Origin: Pseudomonas putida
GTDB lineage: Bacteria > Pseudomonadota > Gammaproteobacteria > Pseudomonadales > Pseudomonadaceae
Assembly (NCBI GenBank): GCA_029953615.1
Contig: CP124529.1
Coordinates: forward strand, 3,782,501-3,846,500
Length of the DNA stretch: 64,000 nucleotides
Reading direction: 5' to 3'
Part shown: positions 49,858 through 59,421 of the stretch, piece after piece
Layout: each line of letters opens with the position of its first letter
Numbering within the stretch: the stretch's first letter is position 1
The notes under the pieces: model-generated
Told to the model about the DNA's origin: nothing
Database searches by the model: none
The model's input: only the letters and a program-made list of their open reading frames with translations
Made by a program: the position numbers and the translations under genes

Positions 49858-49970
49858 GCGCAAAGTGCGCCCAATAAATATCAAATAAAACAGTAAGTTA
49901 ATTCTTTGCTTTGCCTGCCGTCAAAATACTGCTCTGAATAAATGGCCAATAAGCCCTTTGCTTTGACCTT

Positions 49971-50138
49971 TCAGCGGTCTTGCGCGTCCTTGGCATCCGC
50001 TTCGGCATTGCGCTCATGGACCTTGCGTAGCTGTTCTTCGGTCAGTGGCAGTTTTTTTGCCGTATCGCGCAGCAGCATCAGCCCGCCAACGATCGAGCCG
50101 AGGGCTATGATGAGGATCAGCCAGGCATACCAGGGCAT
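49971..50138 (-). CDS. DUF2897 small membrane protein
   Basis: A 55-residue protein with one hydrophobic helix (MPWYAWLILIIALGSIVGGL) and a charged tail rich in Lys, Glu and Asp (LTEEQLRKVHERNAEAD). I chose ATG 50138 with AAGGAGAACGACA before it; the longer frame to 50210 is not supported. Function unknown; the family is common in Pseudomonas. Confidence 0.75.
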   Translation of the reverse strand: MPWYAWLILIIALGSIVGGLMLLRDTAKKLPLTEEQLRKVHERNAEADAKDAQDR

Positions 50139-50319
50139 TGTCGTTCTCCTTTGCTGGTGATGGGCAGCGCTTGTACGAATATTGAGCAATTGCCCGTTCC
50201 GTTGGTTCAATTATAGGGGCCAGCCACTGCCGGGCCAATTCCGTGACCCGCGGGCCCCAAAGCCTGCGCCACTTCGTTTACAATGCGCGCCGTTTTCGAC
50301 TTGCCAAGAGACCCTGCCC

Positions 50320-51021
50320 ATGTCCGCCTGCCAGACGCCCCTGATCGTCGCCCTGGATTTCCCTACCCGTGAGGCCGCCCTGAAGCTGGCTGACCAGCTT
50401 GACCCTGCGCTGTGCCGGGTCAAGGTTGGCAAGGAGCTGTTCACCAGCAGCGCTTCGGGCATTGTCGAAACCCTGTGCGACAAGGGCTTCGAAGTGTTCC
50501 TGGACCTCAAGTTCCACGACATCCCCAACACTACCGCCATGGCGGTGAAGGCTGCGGCCGAGATGGGGGTGTGGATGGTCAACGTGCATTGCTCCGGTGG
50601 CCTGCGCATGATGGCGGCTTGCCGTGAAGAGCTGGCCAAGCGCAGCGGCGCGCAGCCGCTGCTGATTGGCGTGACCGTGCTGACCAGCATGGAGCGTGAA
50701 GACCTGGCCGGCATCGGCCTGGATGTCGACCCGCAAGAGCAGGTGCTGCGCCTGGCGGCGCTGGCCCAGAAGGCCGGCATGGACGGCCTGGTGTGCTCGG
50801 CGCTGGAGGCCCCGGCGCTGAAGGCGGCGCATCCGTCGCTGCAACTCGTGACCCCGGGTATTCGCCCGGCGGGCAGTGCGCAGGACGACCAGCGCCGTAT
50901 CCTCACCCCGCGCCAGGCACTGGATGCGGGTTCGGATTACCTGGTAATCGGCCGCCCGATCAGCCAGGCCGCCGACCCGGCACAGGCGCTGGCTGCGGTG
51001 GTGGCGGAGATTCGCGGGTAA
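50320..51021 (+). CDS. pyrF: Orotidine-5'-phosphate decarboxylase
   Basis: A 233-residue TIM-barrel enzyme for the last step of UMP synthesis. [19 protein letters not shown], the catalytic [18 protein letters not shown] and [16 protein letters not shown] are present. I chose ATG 50320, which gives normal length; the frame extends upstream to 50182 without family similarity. Confidence 0.97.
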   Translation: MSACQTPLIVALDFPTREAALKLADQLDPALCRVKVGKELFTSSASGIVETLCDKGFEVFLDLKFHDIPNTTAMAVKAAAEMGVWMVNVHCSGGLRMMAACREELAKRSGAQPLLIGVTVLTSMEREDLAGIGLDVDPQEQVLRLAALAQKAGMDGLVCSALEAPALKAAHPSLQLVTPGIRPAGSAQDDQRRILTPRQALDAGSDYLVIGRPISQAADPAQALAAVVAEIRG

Positions 51022-51038
51022 GTAGCCGTATCATTGAA

Positions 51039-51072
51039 AAGGGCCAGTACGAAAGTGCTGGCCTTTTTTGTT
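51039..51072. terminator. Terminator between convergent pyrF and an acyltransferase gene
   Basis: AAAAGGGCCAGTAC - GAAA - GTGCTGGCCTTTTTTG: GC-rich stem (one G-T pair), GNRA-type tetraloop, A run before and T run after, so it can work on both strands. Confidence 0.9.
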
Positions 51073-51147
51073 TCCGGCTGCCTGGCACAGAAGAACACAA
51101 CCTTTGGAGCGAGTGCGATACCTGGGGAGCAGGTGTGGCTTCGACGG

Positions 51148-52173
51148 TCAGATCACGACGCGCACGGGCTTGATCAGCCTGATCAGGTAGATCGGTATCA
51201 GCGTCAACACGAATACCGCCACCGCCAGCAGCGGTATCAGCCACGCCAGTGAATGCCCTTCGATCAGCGGGCCATAGACGATGCTGGCCCTGTTCATGAT
51301 GAACACGTGCAAGCAGTAAAGCCCCAGCGTGCAGGCAGACAGCTCGGCTAGCAGCTTGCTATGCCATACCAGCTGGCCACCCAGTGCAATAAGCAGGCGG
51401 AAGGCGCAGATGGCGGCCAGCACCACCAGCGGCGACATGTAGGAATAGAAGACCTGGCTGGGCACGCCTTGCAGCACCGACAGGGCGTGGGTGGCGGCGG
51501 CGGTCAGGGCACCGCTGACGAAGAACCCGCCAAGGTTTACCCAGGCGTTGCCAGGGCCATGCAGCCGAATGTGTTCGAATACATAAGCCCCCAGGAATGC
51601 GTAACCCGCAAACCCCATGAACGAAAACAATTCATAGGTAACGGTCAGGTTGGCCAGCGCTGGAGCGAACTGCGCGAAGGTGGGGAGCAGGCAACTGACC
51701 GCTAGCCACAGGCCCAGGAAAACCCGCTTTTCCTGTGGGCCGGAATGCTGGTAGACCTTGGCCATGAACGGCATGAACAAGTAGATGCCGATGATCGCGT
51801 ACAAGTACCAGAGGTGGTAGTAGACGGGGCCTTGGAGCATGGCCAGTGCGGCTTGCCACACACTGCCATGCCCGACGCCCATTTCAGCCCGCCACAGTGC
51901 GTAGAACACAGACCAGAACAGCAGCGGCGGCAGTATGCGCACGAAACGCTTCTGATAGAACCTGACGGCACCTTCCGAGCGGTTCAATAGCAGGGCGCCG
52001 GACAGCATCAGGAAAAGCGGTACGCAAGACCGGACCAGCGAGTTGTAGATATTGGAGGACATCCAGTTGTCATCCAGTTGGGTTGCCCCGGCCGAAGCGA
52101 TGTGAAGAACTACCACCATGAAGCAGGCGACGATCCTGCAAAAGTCCAGCCCGGTATTCAAGCGTTGCTGCAT
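51148..52173 (-). CDS. Acyltransferase 3 family protein (WecH/YiaH-like)
   Basis: A 341-residue membrane protein with about 10 hydrophobic segments. N-terminal LDFCRIVACFMVVVLHIAS carries the family's conserved R and H, VPLFLMLSGALLLNR and FVRILPPLLFWSVFY follow, and YHLWYLYAIIGIYLFMPF is near the middle. These features fit the WecH/YiaH branch that O-acetylates surface glycans such as enterobacterial common antigen. Position after pyrF outside the O-antigen operons leaves the target open. Confidence 0.78.
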   Translation of the reverse strand: MQQRLNTGLDFCRIVACFMVVVLHIASAGATQLDDNWMSSNIYNSLVRSCVPLFLMLSGALLLNRSEGAVRFYQKRFVRILPPLLFWSVFYALWRAEMGVGHGSVWQAALAMLQGPVYYHLWYLYAIIGIYLFMPFMAKVYQHSGPQEKRVFLGLWLAVSCLLPTFAQFAPALANLTVTYELFSFMGFAGYAFLGAYVFEHIRLHGPGNAWVNLGGFFVSGALTAAATHALSVLQGVPSQVFYSYMSPLVVLAAICAFRLLIALGGQLVWHSKLLAELSACTLGLYCLHVFIMNRASIVYGPLIEGHSLAWLIPLLAVAVFVLTLIPIYLIRLIKPVRVVI

Positions 52174-52299
52174 CGGTTGCCCACCTTTTCGCTGCCTTGC
52201 GCAATGGGTGCTTGTGGATGCCTGAATTTAAGTCTGGCGAGGGAAACTGCAAGCGGCGAATGTGCCACAACACGGGTTTATGGCGAGATCTCAAGGCAT

Positions 52300-52415
52300 A
52301 CCCCGTCCTGTAGACGCGGCCTTGTGTCGTGATAGGGCCGCAACGCAGCCCCAGGGTTTCAGCGTTGATGCAGATATTGCCGGGGCCGCTGTGCGGCCCA
52401 ATCGCCGGCAAGCCA
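52300..52415. repeat. Degenerate REP-like units
   Basis: CCTGTAGACGCGGCCTTGTGTCG resembles the unit at 49.8 kb, and GGGGCCGCTGTGCGGCCCAATCGCC with GGCAAGCCAG is half of a type B REP. Confidence 0.5.
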
Positions 52416-52433
52416 GTGTTGGCTACCTCAATC

Positions 52434-53435
52434 TCACACCTTCAACACCAACTTGCCAAAATTCTCACCACTGAACAGCTTCAGCAATGTCTCGGGGAAG
52501 GTCTCCAGCCCTTCCACCACATCCTCCTTGCTCTTCACCTGCCCGCTGGCCAGCCACCCGGCAATCTCCAGCGCGGCCTTGCCATAGTCCTTGGCGTAAT
52601 CCATCACCACAAAGCCTTCCATGCGCGCGCGGTTCACCAGCAGCGACAAGTAATTGGCCGGGCCTTTCACCGCTTCCTTGTTGTTGTACTGGCTGATTGC
52701 GCCGCAAATCACGATGCGAGCCTTGAAGTTGATGCGGGTCAGCACGGCGTCGAGGATGTCGCCGCCGACGTTGTCGAAGTATACGTCCACGCCTTTGGGG
52801 CACTCGCGCTTCAGGCCGGCCAGCACGTCTTCGGCCTTGTAGTCGATCACCCCGTCAAAGCCCAGTTCGTCCTTCAGGTACTGGCACTTCTCGGCGCCGC
52901 CGGCAATGCCGATCACGCGGCAGCCTTTGATCTTGGCAATTTGCCCGACAATGCTGCCCACCGCGCCGGCCGCGCCGGAAATGACCACGGTTTCACCAGC
53001 CTTGGGCTGGCCTACCTCCAGCAGGGCGAAGTAGGCGGTCATGCCGGTCATGCCCAGCGCCGACAGGTAGCGCGGCAGCGGCGCCAGGTTGGGATCGATC
53101 TTGTGCAGGCCCTGGGGTTCGCCAGTGAAATAGTCCTGCACACCCAGCGCACCGCTAACGTGGTCACCTGGTTTGAAACCCGGGTGGTTGGAGGCAACCA
53201 CTTCGCCAACACCCAGTGCGCGCATCACCTGGCCCAGGGCCACGGGCGGGATGTAGGACTTGCCTTCGTTCATCCAGCCGCGCATGGCCGGGTCCAGCGA
53301 CAGGTACAGGTTGCGTACCAGTACCTGGCCTTCGCCGGGTTGTTCGGCGGGCACGGTCTCGAAGCTGAAGTCGTCACGGCGCACGGCGCCGACCGGGCGT
53401 TTGGCGAGCAGGAAGCGGCGGTTGGTATGGGTCAT
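52434..53435 (-). CDS. NADPH-dependent medium-chain reductase (CurA / leukotriene B4 12-hydroxydehydrogenase type)
   Basis: A 333-residue zinc-free MDR oxidoreductase that reduces alpha,beta-unsaturated carbonyls. NLYLSLDPAMRGWM near 50, ALGMTGMTAYFALLEVG, VISGAAGAVGSIVGQIAKIKGCRVIGIAGG as NADPH site, and VDVYFDNVGGDILDAVL are typical. I chose ATG 53435 with AAGGA before it; the frame continues upstream to 53516 without similarity. Stands alone next to a divergent SDR gene. Confidence 0.9.
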   Translation of the reverse strand: MTHTNRRFLLAKRPVGAVRRDDFSFETVPAEQPGEGQVLVRNLYLSLDPAMRGWMNEGKSYIPPVALGQVMRALGVGEVVASNHPGFKPGDHVSGALGVQDYFTGEPQGLHKIDPNLAPLPRYLSALGMTGMTAYFALLEVGQPKAGETVVISGAAGAVGSIVGQIAKIKGCRVIGIAGGAEKCQYLKDELGFDGVIDYKAEDVLAGLKRECPKGVDVYFDNVGGDILDAVLTRINFKARIVICGAISQYNNKEAVKGPANYLSLLVNRARMEGFVVMDYAKDYGKAALEIAGWLASGQVKSKEDVVEGLETFPETLLKLFSGENFGKLVLKV

Positions 53436-53610
53436 GGCGAGTCCTTGTGAGCAGTGGAGGGGGGAGGCATTAAATCTACCTTGTTGATGTAGGCAGGTCC
53501 TTAACATCACTGACAAGCATGGTAGCCCAACCGGTGGGGTGATGATGCTGCCCGGCCGGGTGATGGCTGACTATGCTCTGAACCCCACCAAGCACGCTTC
53601 GGAGCACGCT

Positions 53611-54372
53611 ATGAGCATGACCTTTTCCGGCCAGGTAGCCCTGGTCACCGGCGGTGCCGCCGGCATCGGCCGGGCAACCGCCCTGGCTTTCGCCCAGGAG
53701 GGCCTGAAGGTGGTGGTGGCCGACCTCGACCCGGCCGGTGGCGAGGCTACTGTGGCGTCGATTCACGCTGCGGGTGGCGAGGCGCTGTTCATTGCCTGTG
53801 ACGTTACCCGCGAGGCCGAGGTGCGCCAACTGCACGAGCGCCTGATCGCCGCCTATGGCCAGTTGGACTATGCCTATAACAATGCCGGTATCGAGATCGA
53901 GCAGGGCCGCCTGGCCGAGGGTAGCGAGGCGGAATTCGATGCCATCATGGGCGTCAACGTGAAGGGTGTGTGGCTGTGCATGAAGTACCAGCTGCCGTTG
54001 CTGCTGGCCCAGGGCGGAGGGGCGATCGTCAATACCGCTTCGGTGGCGGGCCTGGGCGCGGCGCCGAAGATGAGCATCTACAGTGCTTCCAAGCACGCGG
54101 TGATCGGGCTGACCAAGTCGGCGGCCATCGAGTACGCCAAGAAAGGCATTCGGGTTAATGCGGTGTGCCCGGCGGTGATCGACACCGACATGTTCCGCCG
54201 CGCCTATGAGGCCGACCCGCGCAAGGCGGAGTTTGCCGCTGCCATGCACCCGGTGGGGCGCATTGGCAAGGTCGAGGAAATTGCCAGCGCCGTGCTGTAC
54301 CTGTGCAGCGACGGTGCGGCGTTTACTACCGGGCATTGCCTGACGGTGGATGGTGGGGCTACGGCGATCTGA
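53611..54372 (+). CDS. Short-chain dehydrogenase/reductase
   Basis: A 253-residue classical SDR. VTGGAAGIGRATAL is the cofactor site, the aspartate after strand 2 (VVADLDPAGG) suggests NAD, NNAGIE is the structural motif, and the catalytic set is NTASVAG with YSASKHAVIG. ICPA-like VCPAVIDTDMF follows. The substrate cannot be told. I chose ATG 53611 (MSMTFSGQ) with GGAG 9 bases before it; 53617 is possible. Confidence 0.88.
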   Translation: MSMTFSGQVALVTGGAAGIGRATALAFAQEGLKVVVADLDPAGGEATVASIHAAGGEALFIACDVTREAEVRQLHERLIAAYGQLDYAYNNAGIEIEQGRLAEGSEAEFDAIMGVNVKGVWLCMKYQLPLLLAQGGGAIVNTASVAGLGAAPKMSIYSASKHAVIGLTKSAAIEYAKKGIRVNAVCPAVIDTDMFRRAYEADPRKAEFAAAMHPVGRIGKVEEIASAVLYLCSDGAAFTTGHCLTVDGGATAI

Positions 54373-54380
54373 GCCGAAAC

Positions 54381-54485
54381 CGCGTCGGCTTCTTCGCGGG
54401 CATGCCCGCTCCCACAGGTGCCCCGCTGGCCTCAGGGCTGGTGATATCCCTGTGGGAGCGGGCAAGCCCGCGAAGAGGCCCTGGC
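54381..54485. repeat. REP pair (inverted), type A
   Basis: TTCGCGGGCATGCCCGCTCC / GGAGCGGGCAAGCCCGCGAA flank a 40-base spacer directly after the SDR stop. The stop codon of the MFS gene on the minus strand falls within this repeat. Confidence 0.85.
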
Positions 54486-55608
54486 AGACCACCACAATGC
54501 CAGCCCTACAACCACACATCCCACCATCAACACCCCACCAAACACCAGCAACGCCAACCGCGACCCCAGCCGGTCACTCAGCAATCCGGTGAAGATCACC
54601 GGCAGGCTGAACCCCAGGTACGCCAGCAGGAAGAACCCGGCACTGGCCCGTGTCTTTTCGCTTCCAGCCAGCTGGTTCACCGCCGCCAGCCCGCCCAGGT
54701 AGATAAACCCGTAGCACGCGCTGCTGGCCGCCACCGTCCCCAGCAACACTGCGCCCAGCCGGCCGCTGTCTGCTCCCCAGGCCAGCACGGCATAGCTGCA
54801 CGGCAATATCACCAGCCCCAGCAAGGTGGCCCTACGGCTGCTGAGGCGCCGGGCCATGGGCTGGAACAACAACCCGCAGCTGATCACGCAAAAGGTCGAG
54901 AACCCCGACCAGGCGCTGAGCCCATGCTGGCGCAGGATGCCGGGCAGCAGGGCGATCACCAGCCCCACGCAGGCCCACGCCAGCAAAATGGCCAAGCCAT
55001 AGGCTACGCTGCCACGCGGGTAGCAGGGCAGGCGCAGCATGGGGTTGCGTTGTGCCGGGCGGGTGTCGGGCAGGCGCCACACCAGCAACATGGCCAGCAC
55101 CGCCAGCAGCAATTGCAGGTGGAAGCTGCCTGGGGTCAGGCTGGGGCCGCTGAGCAGAAACAGGCTGGTCAGCGCCGCGCCCAGGCCAAAGCCCAGCGAG
55201 GTACTGGCGGTAACCCAGTTGGCGGCGCGGGCATTGTCCGTGCCACCCATCAGCTCACCCATGTAGGCGGTGGCCGTGGCCGAGGCCAGGCCGGTGCCCA
55301 GGCCGAGGAACAGGCGCGCCAGGCCGAGGGTTTGCAGGCTGGGGGCCAGCAGCATCAGCACGGTGGCGACCATCGACAAGGCCAGTGCGGCAAGCACCAG
55401 TGGCCGGCGCCCGACACGGTCGGCCAGCCCGCCCTGGGCCAGCAGCACGGGTAGCACGCCGAGCACATAGCCGGAGAAGGCCACTGCGGTGGCGGCGGCG
55501 CCGTTGGCCGGAAAGGTCGGCGTAGGTGATGTACAGCGGGGCCTGCAGGTTGACGGCCAGGGTGATCAGGCAGAGGGCGAAGGCCAGGCGGGCCGGGGCA
55601 GTGGGCAT
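54432..55608 (-). pseudogene. MFS transporter split by a frameshift
   Basis: A 12-helix major facilitator of about 391 residues. The first 34 residues (MPTAPARLAFALCLITLAVN to ITYADLS) are in one frame; from about 55508 the other frame continues ANGAAATAVAFSGYVLGVL, then GLADRVGRRPLVLAALALS, the loop 2-3 signature of the family, up to ALWWSARASS. The joint is at TCCGGCCAAC: one extra G. The last dozen residues are encoded by a REP unit. The substrate is unknown. The MocR-type regulator gene is divergent from it and may control it. Confidence 0.8.
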
Positions 55609-55635
55609 GGTAGGGGTCCTGGTTTTCTGGTGGCT

Positions 55636-55727
55636 GTTCCGGCCTCTTCGCGGGCACGCCCGCTCCCACAGGGATCGCGCAGAACGCAGTACCTGTGGGA
55701 GCGGGCATGCCCGCGAAAAGGCCGGGC
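55636..55727. repeat. REP pair (inverted), type A
   Basis: GGCCTCTTCGCGGGCACGCC and GGGCATGCCCGCGAAAAGGC arms with CTCCCACAGGG / ACCTGTGGGAG inside, in the gap between the divergent MFS and MocR genes. Confidence 0.85.
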
Positions 55728-55822
55728 CTGCCTACTCTGATGCCGGCCCATTCCCCTCACCAGACACACCTACAACCCTTTTATGCTTAACTGTTTGCTC
55801 AAAACCAGCGAACACTTGCCCC

Positions 55823-57220
55823 ATGCATCTGCCCCTAGACCGCTCCAGCCCCACCCCCTTGGTGCAGCAACTCACCGACCACCTGCAAACCTGGATCGAC
55901 CAACAACGCCTGCGCCCCGGCGCGCGCCTGCCGTCGATCCGGGCCTTGGCACGCAGCCAGGCGGTCAGTGCGTCGTGTGTGATCGAGGCGTACGACCGCC
56001 TGGTCGCCTGCGGCTGGCTGGAGGCCCGCCACGGCACCGGTTTTTTCGTCGCCGAGCGCAAACCCGGCCTGGCCGTGGAAGACGCCCAACCCTGGGGCGA
56101 GGCCGGCGACGGCAGCTGGCGGCAGTTCCGCGAAGGCCATGACGAATTGCTCAAGCTGGGCTGTGGTTGGTTGCCCAGCAGTTGGCGCGCCGCCACCGAA
56201 CTGGCCCAGGCAGTACGCCAGGTCAGCCGCGGCAACCCGCAGGACCTGTTCGACTATTGCCCGCCACTGGGCCTGGCCAGCCTGCGCCAACAGCTGCACA
56301 AACGCCTGGCGCAACTGGGCATCGCCGCCGGCCCCGAACGCATCCTCACCACCCACGGCGCCAGCCACGGCCTCGACCTGCTGGTGCGCACCCTGCTGCG
56401 CCCGGGCGACACGGTGCTGGTGGAAAACCCCGGCTACTACAACCTGTTCAACCTGCTGCGCCAGCACCAGGTGCACATGCTGCCGGTACCGCGTACCGCC
56501 GACGGCCCGGACCTGCCCGCCCTCGAAGCCCTGCTGGCCGCGCACAAGCCGCGCTGCCTGTTCATCAACAGCCTGTACCACAACCCCACCGGCACCAGCC
56601 TGACGCCCAAGGTGGCCTACCGCCTGCTGGAGCTGGCCCGCGAGCATGACCTGCGCATTATCGAGGACGATATCTACGCCGACTTCCAGGAGGGCTCGGC
56701 CACCCGCCTGGCTACTCTCGACAGTGAGCAACGGGTGATCTACATGGCCAGCTTCTCGAAAACCCTCAGCAGCTCGCTGCGGGTCGGCTACCTGGTCGCC
56801 GAGCCGGCGTTGCTGGCGCGCCTGGCCGAGTTGAAGATGGTCAGCGGCATCGGCACCTCGCGCTTTGCCGAGCAGGTGGTGGGGCAGATGCTGGCCAACG
56901 GTAGTTACCGCAAGAGCGTGCAGCGCCTGCGCGTGCGCTTGGGGCAGCACATGGCCCGGCTGCTCGGCCAGCTGGAACAGGCGGGCTGGCAGGTGTTCTG
57001 CGAGCCCTACGGCGGCATGTTCGTCTGGGCCCGCGTGCCAGGCCGGGATTTCGCCAGCCTGGAGCGCCTGGCGCTGGAACACGATGTGCTGCTCACCCCC
57101 GGCAGCGCCTTCGATTACCAGGGTGCGACCAACGACTGGCTGCGCATCAATGTCGCTTATGGGCAGGACGCTCGCGCCCAGGCCTTCCTTCAGCACGCAG
57201 GGCGACCTCTGCCAAGCTGA
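55823..57220 (+). CDS. MocR-family regulator (GntR helix-turn-helix fused to class I aminotransferase)
   Basis: A 465-residue MocR/PdxR-type transcription factor. Residues about 8-76 form the GntR winged helix (PLVQQLTDHLQTWID, LPSIRALARSQAVS, GWLEARHGTGFFV). From about 110 a fold type I aminotransferase domain follows with HGASHGLD, YHNPTGTSLTP, EDDIYADFQ and the PLP lysine in ASFSKTLSSSLRVGYL. Such proteins use PLP or an amino-sugar ligand as effector. I chose ATG 55823; the longer frame to 55526 runs through REP sequence. Probable target: the divergent MFS gene. Confidence 0.9.
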   Translation: MHLPLDRSSPTPLVQQLTDHLQTWIDQQRLRPGARLPSIRALARSQAVSASCVIEAYDRLVACGWLEARHGTGFFVAERKPGLAVEDAQPWGEAGDGSWRQFREGHDELLKLGCGWLPSSWRAATELAQAVRQVSRGNPQDLFDYCPPLGLASLRQQLHKRLAQLGIAAGPERILTTHGASHGLDLLVRTLLRPGDTVLVENPGYYNLFNLLRQHQVHMLPVPRTADGPDLPALEALLAAHKPRCLFINSLYHNPTGTSLTPKVAYRLLELAREHDLRIIEDDIYADFQEGSATRLATLDSEQRVIYMASFSKTLSSSLRVGYLVAEPALLARLAELKMVSGIGTSRFAEQVVGQMLANGSYRKSVQRLRVRLGQHMARLLGQLEQAGWQVFCEPYGGMFVWARVPGRDFASLERLALEHDVLLTPGSAFDYQGATNDWLRINVAYGQDARAQAFLQHAGRPLPS

Positions 57221-57336
57221 TAGCGACACGCTCATAGCTATTTGACACTATTCTGACGTCAGGCCCTTGTTCATCGGCTGGCATCGTTGCCACCCTTGGC
57301 CTTCGGTATAACCTCGCACGCAGAAGGGGAATCGGC

Positions 57337-59277
57337 ATGGGCGCGAGCAAGCACGGTGTGCTGGCCAACCTGGGCATGGCCCGCAAACTCGGCCTGGGCT
57401 TCGCCCTGGTGTTGGTGCTGACCTTGGCGGTGGCGGCCATCGGCATTGCCGCGCTGCACAGTGTTGGCCAACGCTTCGACAGCCTGCGCCAGCTGGCCCA
57501 GTTCAATACCGACCTGCTGCGCTTGCGCCAGCACGAGCAGGCCTTTGCCCTGCGCTCCGACCTGCAGCAGGCCGAGGCCTTGCGCAGCGGCCTGCAGGGC
57601 CTGGCCGAACGTGCCCGTGGCCTGCCGTCGCTGGCGGCGGCGGAAACCGACCTGGCGGCCTATGGCAAGGCATTCGAAGCCTTTGTCGAGGCGGTGCAGG
57701 CCAAGGAGCTGGCGCTGGATATGGCCAGCTGGTCGGTGTCCAGCGTGGCCAACAACCTCGACGTGCTGCAGGCCGGCCTTGCCGATGACGGCGTGTATAC
57801 CCTCAAGCAGTCCCAGGGCCAGCAGGGCGGCGCGTTCCTTGAGCAGGCCGCGCAGGTGGCGCAGGTATCGCGGCTGATGCTGCAGGCCATGGACGAAGCG
57901 CGAGTACGCCTGGAAAAAAGCCGCAAGGGCGAAGAGGGCGTCAGCCAGGAACGTATTGCCCAGACTGTCGAGGCCGCCAGCCTGGTCAGCCAGTTGCAGG
58001 GCGCCGTCAGCGATGCCGGTTACCAGAGTGTGCTGGGCGAAGTGGCCGGGCACATTGGCAGCTTCTCGGAAAAACTCAACGAATACACCGACCAGCTGGC
58101 CCGCGAGCAGGGCTTGAAGGCGCAGCTGCAGGCCAGTGCCGAGCAAGTCACCAGTCGGGTTGACCAGGCCTACCTGGGGCAGGAACAGGCCCTGCAGGGC
58201 GAACTGCAACGCAATGCCGTGGCCATCGGCCTGGCCACGGCATTGGCGCTGCTGGTGGGTGTGCTGGCGGCCTGGCTGATCACCCGCGCCGTAGTCGGGC
58301 CGCTCAAGCATGTGATCGCCCGCGCCCAGCGCATTGCCGCTGGCGAGCTGGGCTTTGACGCCCAGGCGCCGCGCCGTGACGAGGTAGGGCAACTGATGCA
58401 GGCCATGCAGCAGATGGCGGAGGGCCTGTCGGGCATTGTCAGCGGTTTGCAGCAGGGTATCGAGCAGCTGGCCGGCAGTGCGCAGGCGCTGTCGGCGGTG
58501 ACCGAGCAGACCAACCGCGAGGTGGGCAGCCAGAAGGAAGAGACCGAGCAGGTGGCCACGGCCATGCAGCAGATGACCGCCACGGTGCACGATGTGGCGC
58601 GCAATGCCGAAGAGGCGGCGCAGGCGGCCCAGGCTGCGGATGAGAAGGTGGATTCCGGGCAGCAGGTGGTGCGCCAGAGCATGCAGCGCATCGAGCAGCT
58701 GGCGGCGGCGGCGGAGACGGCCAGCGCCGGTATCGACAGCCTCAGTGCCGAGATCCACACCATTGGCGACGTGCTGGAAGTGATCAAGAGCGTGGCCGAG
58801 CAGACCAACCTGCTGGCGCTGAATGCCGCTATCGAAGCGGCTCGGGCGGGTGAGCAAGGGCGTGGCTTTGCCGTGGTCGCTGATGAGGTGCGTGCCCTGG
58901 CGCGGCGCACCCGGCAGTCTACCGAGCAGATCGAGACCTTGGTCGCCAGCCTGCGCGGTAATGCCCAGCAGTCGGTGGCGCAGATTCGCGGCAGCACCGA
59001 GCTGGTGCGCCTTGCGGTAGCCGATGCGCTGCACACCGAAAGCGCGCTGGGCAGCATTGCGGCGGCGGTGTCATTGATCCAGCAGATGAACCAGCAGATT
59101 GCCGCGGCGGCCGAGCAGCAGAGCTCGGTGGCGGAAGAGATCAGCCGCAGCGTCACGCAGATCCGCGGCAGTGCCGATCAGGCGGCGTTGGCGATGCAGG
59201 ATAATGCCCGGTCGAGTATTGAGCTGGCGCAGTTGGGCACCGACCTGAAGGGGATGGTGGGGCATTTCAGGTTGTGA
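57337..59277 (+). CDS. Methyl-accepting chemotaxis protein with large helical sensor domain
   Basis: A 646-residue chemoreceptor. TM1 at about 18-38, a 250-residue periplasmic all-helical domain (39 to about 288) whose size and composition fit the HBM type known from P. putida McpS, TM2 at about 290-312, HAMP to about 365, and a cytoplasmic signalling domain with the hairpin tip [20 protein letters not shown]. The ligand is not predictable; organic acids are common for HBM sensors. It stands alone. Confidence 0.9.
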   Translation: MGASKHGVLANLGMARKLGLGFALVLVLTLAVAAIGIAALHSVGQRFDSLRQLAQFNTDLLRLRQHEQAFALRSDLQQAEALRSGLQGLAERARGLPSLAAAETDLAAYGKAFEAFVEAVQAKELALDMASWSVSSVANNLDVLQAGLADDGVYTLKQSQGQQGGAFLEQAAQVAQVSRLMLQAMDEARVRLEKSRKGEEGVSQERIAQTVEAASLVSQLQGAVSDAGYQSVLGEVAGHIGSFSEKLNEYTDQLAREQGLKAQLQASAEQVTSRVDQAYLGQEQALQGELQRNAVAIGLATALALLVGVLAAWLITRAVVGPLKHVIARAQRIAAGELGFDAQAPRRDEVGQLMQAMQQMAEGLSGIVSGLQQGIEQLAGSAQALSAVTEQTNREVGSQKEETEQVATAMQQMTATVHDVARNAEEAAQAAQAADEKVDSGQQVVRQSMQRIEQLAAAAETASAGIDSLSAEIHTIGDVLEVIKSVAEQTNLLALNAAIEAARAGEQGRGFAVVADEVRALARRTRQSTEQIETLVASLRGNAQQSVAQIRGSTELVRLAVADALHTESALGSIAAAVSLIQQMNQQIAAAAEQQSSVAEEISRSVTQIRGSADQAALAMQDNARSSIELAQLGTDLKGMVGHFRL

Positions 59278-59306
59278 GCCAGCCCCGGGGCGTTGTGCTG
59301 CATGTA

Positions 59307-59402
59307 ACGGCCTCTTCGCGGGCACGCCCGCTCCCACAGGGATACCACAATGCTGAATATTGTGTGTTCCCTGTGGGAGCGGGCGTGCCCGCGAACAGGC
59401 CG
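59307..59402. repeat. REP pair (inverted), type A
   Basis: GGCCTCTTCGCGGGCACGCC and GGGCGTGCCCGCGAACAGGCC arms around CACAATGCTGAATATTGTG, itself a small dyad. It lies between convergent MCP and benE-type genes and probably acts as part of a transcription boundary. Confidence 0.85.
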
Positions 59403-59421
59403 ATACAGGCAACAAATACCT

